NCBI GenBank assembly: GCA_024276075.1
Contig: JAJRXX010000038.1
Span: forward strand, 40,563 to 104,562
Direction of reading: 5' to 3'
Source of the DNA: Planctomycetota bacterium
Lineage (GTDB): Bacteria; Planctomycetota; Phycisphaerae; Phycisphaerales; Phycisphaeraceae
DNA length: 64,000 nucleotides
Below the pieces are notes generated by a model. It was not told the origin of the DNA. It did not search any database and worked only from the letters and a program-made list of their open reading frames with translations. The translations under genes and the position numbers were made by a program. Positions 52,320 to 61,575 of the stretch are shown here, piece after piece; positions within the stretch are counted from its first letter, which is position 1; each line of letters opens with the position of its first letter.

Positions 52320-54512
52320 ATGAAAATGCACAGGCCATGCAGATTCGGTCGCTATCGAATGGTTGTGATCGCGGCAGCGGTGCTTTCGACTCTCAATGCT
52401 GCATTCACCTCCCCAGCGCAGGGCCAAATTCTTTGGAAAGACAATGTGTCCGGTGACTGGAACGACTCTGCCAACTGGTTTAATGGGGTGATTCCCCAGT
52501 CGCTAGGCGATTCCGCCGCGATCAGCGATAGCCCTACCCCTGTCACCGCGACGATCGACTTTGATTTCACAGACATTAACAAGCTGCCATTTGTTACGCT
52601 TGACTTGTTGCAGATTCTACCGGGCGACACCCTTAATGGCTCGGGACTGCTGCAATTACTCAGTATGGATAACAGTGGAACAATCGATGCGAATGTAGCC
52701 CAACAAGCCATCAAGATCCAGCCCGGAACCTTGGTCGGCACCACCTTCGTACCAGGTAGCGGAACCTTGACAAATAATGGCACCATGCGTTCTTCCGCTG
52801 TGGCGGGGGCCACCCGCGGCGGGCTGCAATTGTTAGCTGGAACCTATATAAACAACGGCGTCATTGAAGCGGTCGGCGGCAACGGGGCAAAGGTGACCCT
52901 CCAACCGGGTGCTACCATTAATGGGGGTGTTCTTCAGGCTGTTGGATCTGCTGCCACTATCGAAATCAGCGCTAGTGCGACGGTCGACGTGGCTGATCTG
53001 CGTGCAGATGCAGGTGGCCTAATCGTTATCGATAGTTTTGCAGTCGTAGACAATTTAAGTTTTAACGGGATCGTCGCTTCCAATCAAGGCACTATAGAAG
53101 TCCGTCATGGTGCCACCATCCGCAACACCTCGCTCACCACCACGACTAATGGGCAGATCGTTTTCAAAAGTGCGGGGTCTGGAACAGGGGTGACTAGGCT
53201 AGAAAGTATCCAAAATTTTGGTGACTTGCGGATCGATCCCCCCTCGCCAGGTCAGGAAACCCTGATCGCCCTGCGCACCGCGCTGACCAACGACGGCTTG
53301 ATCGAACTGGTTAGCAGCCCGGGCCCCATTACGATTATGCTCGAAGGAGACGTCACGCTCGACACGCAGGGTTTGGTCACCAACGGCACGTTGACCATGG
53401 CTGGAACCAATCACACAATCAAAGGCACCAACGGCACCGAGCGCCTCACCCACGGGTTAAACCACACGATTCAGGGCCACGGTCAAATCGGTGCCGGGCT
53501 GATGAGCCTGACTAACCAAGGCACCCTTAACGCCAACGTATCCGGCAGCACGCTTTCGGTCGCGCCCAACAGCGACGGCGTGATCAACACCGCAACCGGC
53601 ACGCTACAGGCGACCAACGGCGGACGACTCGACATCGTCGGTGCCACCTCGAGCAACACCTTATTCCAACAAGACGGCCTGGTCACGGCGGTGGACGTTG
53701 ATCCGGCTAACGCGAACGTCATTAGCCGTGTGACCGTCAATAATCTGACGCTGACCGGCACTGGCCAATGGATCGCGGCGGACGGAGGGATCATTCAATT
53801 CAACAGCGGTACGACCGGCTCGATCGGGTCCCTCACAGCCCAGAACGCAGGCACGATCGAGGTCAACGGCCCCAACGCTCTGACCACCGGCAGCCTGAAC
53901 GTCGATAGCGCCAGTACATTTGCAATGTCGATCAATGCTGGGTTCGACAAGGTCACTGTTACCAATAACGTCACCCTCGCGGGCACGCTCAACCTGCTGG
54001 TCGATACCACGACCTTTACACCCTTGTACGGCGCGGTATTCGAGGCGCTCACCTACACCTCTCGTACCGGGACGTTTGATCAGGTTGCCATAAACGACGG
54101 TATCCTGGCACTCCAGACCAATCTCGCTCTGGCACCGGTCTATGACTTCCCGGGCGCAGCGGGTGACCCGCTATTCACCGGTTCACCTTTCGCACCCGCG
54201 CTCGATAGCCTAACCCTCTTTGCCACACTCCCGGGCGACGCGAACCTTGACCTGAAAGTCGACGACGCCGACCTGAGCCTGCTGTTGACCAACTTCGGTA
54301 GTAGCGGCGCGGCGTGGATCGATGGCGACTTCACTGGTAACGGTATCGTCGACGACGCCGACCTGAGCCTGCAGTTAACTAACTTCGGCACCACCGTCAC
54401 AAGCGGGACAAGTGCGGGTCTGCTGGGCAACGCGGTCGTGATCCCCGAACCCGCTACAATTATGCTTTTCTTGCTGGGATTGTTTCTCCTTTATCCTCGT
54501 CGCGCCGTCTAA
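52320..54512 (+). CDS. large PEP-CTERM protein with dockerin-like repeats
   Basis: 730 aa from ATG 52320 (GGAGA 8 bases upstream). A signal peptide (VVIAAAVLSTLNAAFTSPA) precedes a long body of short beta-strand repeats (LTNNGTMRSSAV, LQLLAGTYINNGVIEA, TLTMAGTNHTIKG), as in right-handed beta-helix autotransporter-like proteins. Near the end there are two dockerin-like calcium repeats: PGDANLDLKVDDADLSLLLT and DGDFTGNGIVDDADLSLQLT. The tail (VIPEPATIMLFLLGLFLLYP then RRAV) is a PEP-CTERM exosortase signal. A surface or matrix protein, probably. Confidence 0.85.
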   Translation: MKMHRPCRFGRYRMVVIAAAVLSTLNAAFTSPAQGQILWKDNVSGDWNDSANWFNGVIPQSLGDSAAISDSPTPVTATIDFDFTDINKLPFVTLDLLQILPGDTLNGSGLLQLLSMDNSGTIDANVAQQAIKIQPGTLVGTTFVPGSGTLTNNGTMRSSAVAGATRGGLQLLAGTYINNGVIEAVGGNGAKVTLQPGATINGGVLQAVGSAATIEISASATVDVADLRADAGGLIVIDSFAVVDNLSFNGIVASNQGTIEVRHGATIRNTSLTTTTNGQIVFKSAGSGTGVTRLESIQNFGDLRIDPPSPGQETLIALRTALTNDGLIELVSSPGPITIMLEGDVTLDTQGLVTNGTLTMAGTNHTIKGTNGTERLTHGLNHTIQGHGQIGAGLMSLTNQGTLNANVSGSTLSVAPNSDGVINTATGTLQATNGGRLDIVGATSSNTLFQQDGLVTAVDVDPANANVISRVTVNNLTLTGTGQWIAADGGIIQFNSGTTGSIGSLTAQNAGTIEVNGPNALTTGSLNVDSASTFAMSINAGFDKVTVTNNVTLAGTLNLLVDTTTFTPLYGAVFEALTYTSRTGTFDQVAINDGILALQTNLALAPVYDFPGAAGDPLFTGSPFAPALDSLTLFATLPGDANLDLKVDDADLSLLLTNFGSSGAAWIDGDFTGNGIVDDADLSLQLTNFGTTVTSGTSAGLLGNAVVIPEPATIMLFLLGLFLLYPRRAV
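54258..54372 (+). repeat. 25-bp identical repeats in the dockerin region
   Basis: 54258-54282 and 54348-54372 are identical, starting GTCGACGACGCCGACCTGAG. They code for the same VDDADLSL loop in both dockerin-like repeats and lie 90 bp apart. Confidence 0.8.
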
Positions 54513-54623
54513 GACAGGCTGGTCATGGATCAGTCGTTTGCAGGATCAGGACACGGATAGGCCTGTAACCTGGCGCGATTGTGCTATTATCACGTCCTAA
54601 GCAATTCTAAAGGAATACCGCTT

Positions 54624-55775
54624 GTGGACCGCTTATTGGATCGCATCGCCGAGAAGGTCTACGCCGACCAAAGGTTAAGCGCCGACGATGGCCTGACGCT
54701 GCTGCGTAGCCGCGACGTCTCGACGATCGGTCGTTTGGCAGACCACGCGCGTCGAGCGAGGCACGGCAATACCACCTATTACAACATCAACCGTCACCTC
54801 AACTACTCGAATATCTGCGCATTAAGTTGTAAGTTTTGTTCGTTCTACCGCAAAAAGGATCAGGACGGGGCGTATCAGTATTCCATTGACGACATCACGA
54901 CCCAAGCGCGTGACGCCGCGGCGGCGGGAGCGACGGAGATGCACATCGTCGGGGGGCTGCACCCGTGGCTAGAGTTTGATTATTACACGGATATGCTGCG
55001 TGCGATCCGGCAAGCGGCGCCAATGATGCACGTCAAGGCATTTACCGCGGTCGAAATCGTTCATTTGGCGCGTATCTCAAAGCGGCCTCATGAACTCGAC
55101 GCTGTGCTGCAAGACCTCAAAGAAGCCGGTCTGGGTTCGCTGCCCGGAGGCGGGGCTGAGGTGTTCGACGATCGCGTGCACGACGAGGTTTTCAAAGGCA
55201 AGATCAGGTCGGACCAATGGCTCGAAGTCCATGAAACGGCGCACCGGATCGGGCTGCGCTCCAATGCCACGATCCTCTACGGCCACATCGAGTCGCTCGA
55301 GGACCGCGTCGCACACCTGTGCATGCTCCGAGAAGCGCAGGACCGCGCGATTGAAAACGATCTGCCGGGGCGGTTCCAGACTGTCATCCCCCTGCCGTTC
55401 ATCCCCGACCAATCGGAGTTGGAGCATCTGCCCGGTCCGACCGGTCTGGACGACCTGCGCATGCTAGCGGTCTGCCGGCTGATGCTCGACAACTTTCCGC
55501 ACGTCAAAGCATTCTGGATCATGCAGACCTTGGCGTTGAGCCAACTCGCTCTGCACTGGGGCGTGGACGACATCGACGGCACGGTCGTGTGGTACGACAT
55601 CACCAAAGTCGGCGGCACCGACACGCATCAGGAGGTCGCCGCTACCGATCTTCGGCGAGCCGTGCGCGAGGCGGGCTTCGATCCGGTCGAACGAGACACG
55701 CTCTACCGCCGTGTGCAACGGGATGGCGCGCGTTGGTGGTTAGCCAAACAGCCCGAAGCCGTGGCCAGCACGTAA
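54624..55775 (+). CDS. mqnE: aminofutalosine synthase MqnE (radical SAM)
   Basis: Makes aminodeoxyfutalosine from SAM and 3-[(1-carboxyvinyl)oxy]benzoate, the first committed step of the futalosine menaquinone pathway. 383 aa. The cluster motif is CALSCKFCSF (C-x3-C-x2-C), with HLNYSNICALSC leading and GATEMHIVGGLHPWLEFDYY following. GTG 54624 is preferred: AGGA lies nine bases upstream and the family sequence VDRLLDRIAEKV starts there. No other mqn gene is adjacent. Confidence 0.93.
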   Translation: MDRLLDRIAEKVYADQRLSADDGLTLLRSRDVSTIGRLADHARRARHGNTTYYNINRHLNYSNICALSCKFCSFYRKKDQDGAYQYSIDDITTQARDAAAAGATEMHIVGGLHPWLEFDYYTDMLRAIRQAAPMMHVKAFTAVEIVHLARISKRPHELDAVLQDLKEAGLGSLPGGGAEVFDDRVHDEVFKGKIRSDQWLEVHETAHRIGLRSNATILYGHIESLEDRVAHLCMLREAQDRAIENDLPGRFQTVIPLPFIPDQSELEHLPGPTGLDDLRMLAVCRLMLDNFPHVKAFWIMQTLALSQLALHWGVDDIDGTVVWYDITKVGGTDTHQEVAATDLRRAVREAGFDPVERDTLYRRVQRDGARWWLAKQPEAVAST

Positions 55776-55779
55776 CCCC

Positions 55780-56499
55780 CTACCCACCCCATTGTCTTTC
55801 GATCAATAGCATCTGCGCCGAAGCGCGGTACCCGACCCATGACTGCCAACCGATGAACGCCGCCATCAGCACTAGCCAAAGGTGCCCAAAGCTCAGTGCT
55901 ATCACGCCGCCGACCAGTGCCGCCGACAGCCCAATGACCGTCACCACCCGCAAACTCTTGGCGCGGCCCATGACAAACCACAGCAACGACTGAAGGATTT
56001 GCCCTCCGTCGAGCGGGTACACCGGCAGCATGTTGAAAAAAAGAATGCCCAGGTTAATCATGAATATCGCCAGCATCATTCGCTGTACATCTGACATCTG
56101 TGAAAAAGAAATCCCGTCAGCGGCCCCGTAGCTAACAGCGTAGTACGCCAATAACGTAATCGGCACGAGCAGGACGTTGACCAACGGCCCGGCGGCGATG
56201 CTCCACAAAACGGCACCGGGACGAGCCGGCGGACGCACAAATGCGATCCCGCCCAGCGGCCACAGGACGATCGTATCGGCCTGCCCACCCACGGACCGAC
56301 ACGCCAGCGCGTGGCCGAACTCATGAAGCAGCACGATCCCAAATAGTGCTAGATACGTCGCCACGTGCCAATAGACGCCGTTGAACAGTTCGGTAAATCG
56401 TACTTGTATCAGCGCAACCAGAAACCAACTCCAGTGCAACAGCACGTCGATGCCGAATACACGAAACAAGCGAAACGTTCCTGAGCGATGATTAGCCAT
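55780..56499 (-). CDS. M50-family site-2-type membrane metalloprotease
   Basis: 239 aa, about five membrane helices. The zinc motif HEFGH lies in IVLLHEFGHALAC (about 57-68), and the third ligand is the Asp of NMLPVYPLDGGQIL (about 158-171). The family cleaves substrates within the membrane, releasing regulators or processing peptides; the substrate is unknown. No PDZ or CBS domain is present. It is convergent with mqnE with only four bases between the stops. Confidence 0.9.
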   Translation of the reverse strand: MANHRSGTFRLFRVFGIDVLLHWSWFLVALIQVRFTELFNGVYWHVATYLALFGIVLLHEFGHALACRSVGGQADTIVLWPLGGIAFVRPPARPGAVLWSIAAGPLVNVLLVPITLLAYYAVSYGAADGISFSQMSDVQRMMLAIFMINLGILFFNMLPVYPLDGGQILQSLLWFVMGRAKSLRVVTVIGLSAALVGGVIALSFGHLWLVLMAAFIGWQSWVGYRASAQMLLIERQWGG

Positions 56500-56615
56500 A
56501 GATGAGCTAGTATAGCCGTCCTATATCGTCATAGCGCCGTACACAGGCTTGCTTGTGATCCGCTGAGACTGACAATAGCCTACGAGTAGAGATTCATTCG
56601 TTACAAAGGCTCTTC

Positions 56616-57335
56616 ATGACACCGCACAAAACAGCGATCGTAACCGGAGCCGGCAGCGGTATCGGGCGTCAGACGAGTATCCAGCTCGCGGCGGCGGGGT
56701 ATCACCTCGTGCTGGTGAGTCGAACGCGAGACCAACTCGAAGAGACGGCTGATCTGGCGGCGGACGCCACGAGCCTGAGCGTACAGTGCGACGTCACGCC
56801 GACTGATCTGTGCGACCCGGTCGCGACACGATCATTAGTGGAAAAAACGATCGATCGGTTCGGGCGGATCGACGCGATCGCTAACGTCGCAGGCTACTCA
56901 CCGCTGCAACCGATCGAAGAGACCTCGATCGAAGAGTGGGAATCGGTGATCGACACGAACCTGTCGTGCGTAGTGCACCTGACTGCCGAGGCGTGGCCAA
57001 TCTTGCGCAAACAAGGAGGGGGCGTGATCGTCAACGTCTCGTCGATGGCGAGTATCGACCCATTCCCTGGGCTATCGATTTACGCAGCAGCGAAGGCGGG
57101 GCTGAACATGTTTACGAAGTGCACTGCTCGGGAAGGCGAGCCACACGGTATCCGGGCGGTGGGTATTGCGCCCGGCGCGGTGGAGACGCCGATGCTGCGC
57201 TCGCTTTTCGACCTCGATGCGATACCCCACGAGCGGACGCTGGACCCGAAAGACGTGGCTCGGACGATCCGGGACTGCATCACGGGTAATCGCCAATTCG
57301 AGTCGGGCGAGACGATTCTTATGCCCAGCCCGTGA
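56616..57335 (+). CDS. short-chain dehydrogenase/reductase
   Basis: 239 aa SDR. Cofactor loop TGAGSGIGRQTS (residues 10-21); conserved NVAGYSPL segment; catalytic Ser in NVSSMASIDP; Tyr-x3-Lys in YAAAKAGLNMF. The pattern is that of an NAD(P)-dependent classical SDR that oxidises or reduces a hydroxyl or keto group; the substrate is unknown. It is followed within 78 bp by the MGMT gene on the same strand. Confidence 0.88.
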   Translation: MTPHKTAIVTGAGSGIGRQTSIQLAAAGYHLVLVSRTRDQLEETADLAADATSLSVQCDVTPTDLCDPVATRSLVEKTIDRFGRIDAIANVAGYSPLQPIEETSIEEWESVIDTNLSCVVHLTAEAWPILRKQGGGVIVNVSSMASIDPFPGLSIYAAAKAGLNMFTKCTAREGEPHGIRAVGIAPGAVETPMLRSLFDLDAIPHERTLDPKDVARTIRDCITGNRQFESGETILMPSP

Positions 57336-57413
57336 GTGGGTAGAATCGCGCGTAGTAAACCACTGGGCGAATCAATCCATGCTGGCTCTCTGATAAATAC
57401 TGGCACAAGTATC

Positions 57414-57902
57414 ATGCAATACTGCGTTATCAACAGCCTCGTCGGAAAGTTATTACTCGCCGGCGATACGGACGGGTTAAAACTCGTGTCGTTTCAGGAT
57501 GGAACACACCCGGTCCCTCATGACCCAAGCTGGATGTATGACGAGGCACCGTTCGCTGATGCGATTAACCAGATCGAAGCCTATTTCGCAGGGAAATTGA
57601 GGGCGTTTACGATCAAGCTCAAACCCCAAGGGACGGCGTTCCAACTGCGTGTGTGGAAACAACTGCGAACGATCCCGTACGGACAGACAATGTCCTACGG
57701 CGAGATTGCCCAAGCCATCGGAAAGCCAAAGGCGTCACGGGCTGTGGGTGCGGCAAACGGGAGGAACCCGCTGTCGATTGTGGTGCCGTGCCACCGGGTG
57801 ATCGGCTCCACCGGCAAACTAGTCGGCTTCGGTGGCGGGTTGGACATCAAGCAACAACTATTATCGCTCGAACAGGGTTGCGGGGTCGCGATCGGCGTGT
57901 GA
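57414..57902 (+). CDS. ogt: methylated-DNA-protein-cysteine methyltransferase
   Basis: Direct repair of O6-methylguanine and O4-methylthymine by transfer of the alkyl group to its own cysteine. 162 aa. The acceptor cysteine is C126 in VPCHRVIGSTG; the helix-turn-helix includes IPYGQTMSYGEIAQAIGKPKA. ATG 57414 is selected because the first 26 codons of the longer frame have no family sequence. The stop TGA is directly adjacent to the TCA of the convergent PEP-CTERM gene's stop. Confidence 0.92.
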   Translation: MQYCVINSLVGKLLLAGDTDGLKLVSFQDGTHPVPHDPSWMYDEAPFADAINQIEAYFAGKLRAFTIKLKPQGTAFQLRVWKQLRTIPYGQTMSYGEIAQAIGKPKASRAVGAANGRNPLSIVVPCHRVIGSTGKLVGFGGGLDIKQQLLSLEQGCGVAIGV

Positions 57903-58565
57903 TCAGCGGGCGTGACTGCGACGGATGAGCGGGATGACACCAAGGGCCAAGAGCGCCAGGATGGTCGGCTCGGGGACGGTGGGGAATTCCTCGATTTCAA
58001 AAGCAAAAGCCGTCGTCCCGGTAAATGAGGAGCCGATGTACTTGAGTTCTTTACGGATCACGAGATCAACCTGCGAGGTGGGCAGGATCGGGTCGAACTC
58101 GAACCAGATTTGTTGGCCCATAACCTGTACGGTCAATCCATCGACCGGTGCGCCGCCAGCGAAACTGAATGTGCCACTGACCCACTGGAACGAATCGCCA
58201 TCATCGCCGCTGAGGATCGTCTCGTGCCAATCGGTCAAGGGCAACAGCTCGATGCCGGTGGGTGGCGAGACAAGACGGATTCGCTCGATGAGCGTGAAGG
58301 TCTCATTTGTATTGAGCGTGCCGTCGACGAGTTGAACGGTAGCGCTCTTTGTCCATTGGCCCGCGTTGAGGTCGATGAAAATTTCGACAGGCCCGCCGCT
58401 GCCGTCGTCGAGGACCGCAGTCGTATTCGGAAGGATGAAGTCAAAAGAACCCGTGGTGTTGCCACCCACACCGGCTAGGATCATGCCCGCGTAGGCCTGG
58501 GTGACGAAAGCCAACAGGGCACACGTGGTTAGCCAAGCTGTGCGTTGAATCATCGTTGCTTTCAT
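57903..58565 (-). CDS. PEP-CTERM-anchored exported protein
   Basis: 220 aa. Signal peptide TTCALLAFVTQAYA, then a beta-rich secreted body (GMILAGVGGNTTGSFDFILP). The C-terminal sorting tail is VPEPTILALLALGVIPLI then RRSHAR, a PEP-CTERM exosortase signal. AGGAGG stands nine bases upstream of the ATG. No other genes of the export system are nearby. Convergent and abutting with the MGMT gene. Confidence 0.88.
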   Translation of the reverse strand: MKATMIQRTAWLTTCALLAFVTQAYAGMILAGVGGNTTGSFDFILPNTTAVLDDGSGGPVEIFIDLNAGQWTKSATVQLVDGTLNTNETFTLIERIRLVSPPTGIELLPLTDWHETILSGDDGDSFQWVSGTFSFAGGAPVDGLTVQVMGQQIWFEFDPILPTSQVDLVIRKELKYIGSSFTGTTAFAFEIEEFPTVPEPTILALLALGVIPLIRRSHAR

Positions 58566-58732
58566 CGGGCAGGCCTCCTGTGTGCTGCGAGGGTCGGCTA
58601 TGAGATTATGACCGGCCGTGTTGCTAAATGTATGATAACACCATGAGCAACGGATTTAAAGGGTATTTTTCATTTTTTAGCCTTTGGGTAGTGGGGTAGC
58701 TTGCATATTTTGGCGGAATTGCCGTTCGAAAC

Positions 58733-58764
58733 GATGCCACGGGTGTAATCACCCGTGGCTAAGT
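58733..58764. repeat. 32-bp hairpin repeat, copy 2
   Basis: GCCACGGGTG stem with CACCCGTGGC, flanked by GAT and TAAGT. It is the reverse of the copy at 30538-30569 with one base different. It lies 168 bp upstream of the PEP-CTERM start and 74 bp after the rplL stop. Confidence 0.8.
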
Positions 58765-58770
58765 GAGAGA

Positions 58771-58802
58771 AGAAGCCCACGCATTGCAATGCGTGGGCTT
58801 CT
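58771..58802. terminator. 32-bp perfect palindrome after rplL
   Basis: A fully symmetric sequence (half AGAAGCCCACGCATTG) that could fold into a 14-16-bp hairpin, 36 bp beyond the rplL stop and 6 bp from the preceding hairpin repeat. It has no T-run, so it could stop or stabilise the rplL transcript rather than act as a canonical terminator. Confidence 0.55.
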
Positions 58803-58837
58803 GATGTGGCGGTATAAAGCAAGGGTGATAGTCGGGG

Positions 58838-59245
58838 TTACTTGACCTCGACGTCGGCACCCTGCTCCTTGAGCTTTTCTGCCAATGCGTCGGCTTCGTC
58901 CTTGGAGAGGCCTTCCTTGACGGGCTTGGGTGCGCTGTCGACGAGTCCCTTGGCTTCCTTGAGGCCTAGGCCGGTGATCTCGCGGACGACCTTGATGACC
59001 TGGATCTTCTTGTCGCCGGGACCCTTTAGGATGACGTCGAACGCGGTCTGCTCTTCCGCTTCTTCGCCGCCTGCGCCGGGGCCTGCGACCATGACCGCGC
59101 CGCCCGCTGCGGGCTCGATGCCGTAGGTGTCCTTGAGGTAGTCACCCAAATCGACGGCCTGCTTGAGGGTCAAACCCACAAGCTTGTCGCCGATGTCTTT
59201 GATCTCCTTGGGCACTTCAACCGTTGCTGTTGCTTCTTCAGACAT
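58838..59245 (-). CDS. rplL: 50S ribosomal protein L7/L12
   Basis: 135-aa stalk protein that recruits translation factors. N-terminal dimer domain ([23 protein letters not shown]), an acidic hinge ([16 protein letters not shown]), and C-terminal domain ([34 protein letters not shown]). AGAGGAT stands near the ATG. It is last of rplK-rplA-rplJ-rplL on this strand; rpoB is not downstream. Confidence 0.97.
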   Translation of the reverse strand: MSEEATATVEVPKEIKDIGDKLVGLTLKQAVDLGDYLKDTYGIEPAAGGAVMVAGPGAGGEEAEEQTAFDVILKGPGDKKIQVIKVVREITGLGLKEAKGLVDSAPKPVKEGLSKDEADALAEKLKEQGADVEVK

Positions 59246-59400
59246 TTGAAAATCCTCTTTTGATGCGAAACTTCACTCAATAGGTCGGGAGCCGTTCCCG
59301 ATTTAACCCGCGGGCCAGTTGAGCGTGATGTAGTCTTGTGTAAAACAATTGAACTGTAGTTCTTTATCTCCGCAGTATCTGGGGCAAGACACCATCGTGG

Positions 59401-59455
59401 GTCCGTGATTAACCAGGCTTTCACCCCTCACCCTGCCTCTCCCTCAAGGGGAGAG
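59401..59455. repeat. half copy of repeat family 1
   Basis: Matches the right half of the family-1 element: GTGATTAACCAGGCTTTCAC, then CTCACCC and the hairpin CCTCTCCCT-CAAGGGGAGAGG. The left hairpin is missing. It stands in the rplJ-rplL intergenic space (59246-59470), where an operon leader is normal. Confidence 0.7.
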
Positions 59456-59470
59456 GAGCCTAATAATGTG

Positions 59471-60013
59471 TCAACCGACGGCGATGATCGTCTCCCCTTT
59501 TTCGAGTTTTTCTTGGATGGTCTTGATAATTGACGCGATCTTGCGACCCGGGCCAACGATCTGACCGGCGAGGTTTTTGCCGGGGCTGAGAATGATCTGT
59601 ACAACCTGTGCTTGTGCTTCGTCGCGTGTGGGGTACTTGCTGAGCTGGGTGATCTGGTCCGAACCAAAGAGCTGCCCCTCCATCAGGGCGCCCTTGAACT
59701 CAAGGTTTTCAATTTCCTTGGCCAGATCGACCAGTTGACGGGCGACGTTGACGACACTCTCACCGCCATAGACGAGCGTGCTGGGCCCCTGCAAGAATTG
59801 GCTGATGTCCTGCATGGGGGTATCCGCCATAGCGCGGCGGGCCAGGTTGTTGTTGACGACGGTAACCTTGATACCGTTTTTATTGAGGTCTTCACGCAGA
59901 TGGTTCAGGTTGTTCGACGCGACGCCACGGATGTCGATCACCACCGCGCCATCGAGGTCGGCGAATCGTCGGCGAAAAGATTCGGTAATCAGATTTTTAA
60001 CAGGCTTGCTCAT
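59471..60013 (-). CDS. rplJ: 50S ribosomal protein L10
   Basis: 180 aa from ATG 60013. The N-terminal part (KPVKNLITESFRRRFADLDGAVVIDIRGVASNN) and the KVTVVNNNLARRAM segment are conserved. The C-terminal tail lacks a strong helix for L12 binding but a helical stretch (about 155-177, KIASIIKTIQEKLEKGET) is present. The longer frame starts at 60052 without family sequence. A 48-bp gap to rplA is too short for a standard L10 leader. Confidence 0.94.
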   Translation of the reverse strand: MSKPVKNLITESFRRRFADLDGAVVIDIRGVASNNLNHLREDLNKNGIKVTVVNNNLARRAMADTPMQDISQFLQGPSTLVYGGESVVNVARQLVDLAKEIENLEFKGALMEGQLFGSDQITQLSKYPTRDEAQAQVVQIILSPGKNLAGQIVGPGRKIASIIKTIQEKLEKGETIIAVG

Positions 60014-60061
60014 CGTATTTGTTCCTACACGGGGCACACGGCCTGGGGACACTGCCGTAGT

Positions 60062-60742
60062 TTATATCTGCACCAAAACGCCGGGCGTCATGGTGCCTGA
60101 GATCGTGGTTTTTTTAACGTATTGGCCCTTGGATGTTACGGGCTTCATTTTCTCGATCGTGGCGATGAACGCGCTGGCGTTTTCGACCAGCTTCGGGGCG
60201 TCGAAGCTCTTCTTGCCAATCACGGCGTGGACATTGCCATTCGAATCGGTGCGAAATTCGACCTTGCCTGCGGCGTATTCCTTGACGGCCTTCGCAACGT
60301 CGGGCGTGACGGTGCCGCCCTTGGGTGACGGCATCAGGCCCTTGGGCCCCAGGACACGGCCGAGCTTGCTGACGACCTTCATCATGTCCGGGCTGGCTAC
60401 AGCGACGTCGAAATCCATCCACCCGCCTTCGATTTTTTTGACCAATTCTTCGCCGCCGACCTCGGTGGCACCGGCCTTTTTGGCGGCGTCGACTTTGTCA
60501 ACGGCACAGAATGCGATCACTCGCTTGGATTTGCCTATGCCGTGCGGCAACGACACCGCTCCACGCACCATCTGATCTGCCTGCTTGGGATCGACACCCA
60601 GGTGCATGCAAATATCCACGGATTGGTCGAACTTGGTGTCTTTAAATGATTTGACCTTGGCGACGGCGTCTTCCAAGGACAAAACCGCTTCGAGGTCTAG
60701 TCCCTTGAGATCGGCACGCTGCCGTTTACCTGGCTTGGGCAT
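60062..60742 (-). CDS. rplA: 50S ribosomal protein L1
   Basis: 226 aa. L1 domain: QSVDICMHLGVDPKQADQMVRGAVSLPHG, then KRVIAFCAVDK and GRVLGPKGLMPSPKGGTVTPDV. It binds 23S rRNA at the L1 stalk and can repress its own mRNA. A hairpin ACCGTG/CACGGT at 60828-60845 in the rplK-rplA gap is a possible target but is unproven. Confidence 0.97.
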   Translation of the reverse strand: MPKPGKRQRADLKGLDLEAVLSLEDAVAKVKSFKDTKFDQSVDICMHLGVDPKQADQMVRGAVSLPHGIGKSKRVIAFCAVDKVDAAKKAGATEVGGEELVKKIEGGWMDFDVAVASPDMMKVVSKLGRVLGPKGLMPSPKGGTVTPDVAKAVKEYAAGKVEFRTDSNGNVHAVIGKKSFDAPKLVENASAFIATIEKMKPVTSKGQYVKKTTISGTMTPGVLVQI

Positions 60743-60891
60743 TGTCTTTCCTTTCGATCATTCGGCTGCCAACTGGTCATGCGACCAGCGACCCGAACCA
60801 TCTCCCACGATTAGGCCCGTGGTAAGCCACCGTGTTTAAGCACGGTCAATCAAATTATTCGCTCCGCGATGCTATCTCTATCCCCTGCAGA

Positions 60892-61323
60892 TCATATTTC
60901 GTCGCACGTCACGCCCATCGACCGAGCGGTGCCGGCAATGGTGCGCATGATGGCTTCTACTGTATGACCGGTCATTTCCTTCTGCTTTTCCTGGGCAATG
61001 GCGCGGAGCTGATCTTTTGTGAGGTTCCCGACCTTGTCTTTGTTCGGCACGCCTGATCCTTTTTCGAGCTTCAGTGCGTCTTTAATCAGTACAGCGGCAG
61101 GAGGGCTCTTGACCTCAAATTCAAACGTGCGGTCCTGGTAGACGGTGATCACACAGCCGACGACCTTGCCGTTGAGCTGCCGTGTGCGCTCGTTGAATTG
61201 CTGTATAAATTGACCTGGGTTAACACCGTGCTGTCCCAGCGCCGGGCCGATCGGCGGCGCGGGAGTCGCCTGACCACCGGGTGCCTGAATCTTAAACTGC
61301 GATGTGATGATTTTCTTCGCCAT
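60892..61323 (-). CDS. rplK: 50S ribosomal protein L11
   Basis: 143 aa from ATG 61323. MAKKIITSQFKIQAPGGQATPAPPIGPALGQHGVN is conserved. The C-terminal domain contacts the GTPase centre (KDQLRAIAQEKQKEMTGHTVEAIMRTIAGTARSMG). It is the first gene of the leftward ribosomal cluster; nusG and secE, which usually precede it, are not upstream. The next element upstream is tRNA-Phe on the other strand. Confidence 0.97.
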   Translation of the reverse strand: MAKKIITSQFKIQAPGGQATPAPPIGPALGQHGVNPGQFIQQFNERTRQLNGKVVGCVITVYQDRTFEFEVKSPPAAVLIKDALKLEKGSGVPNKDKVGNLTKDQLRAIAQEKQKEMTGHTVEAIMRTIAGTARSMGVTCDEI

Positions 61324-61575
61324 ATTTTTTCTCCGAAACACGTGCTACCGTGTGCTCGGGGGTATTCCTCAAATCGCTTCGAGAAACTTGGCTGTGCCAA
61401 TGGTTAAACGGCTCCGCTGCCGCGTGCATCAAGCCAAGTAAGATAGCAGATCACTCCAGGGGCTGCCAGCGGCGCCTTTGGCGGGTAGCTTTGCCTCACG
61501 GCGCCGAATATCGTGGCACTCGCCAGGGTCGCCCAACAATACGTGCCAAACGACGACGAAACGCCGCCACAGTGG

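Noticed and set aside
52352..54430. Several antisense open frames in the large PEP-CTERM gene
   Set aside because: The sense frame has a signal peptide, repeats and a PEP-CTERM tail; the antisense frames have none.
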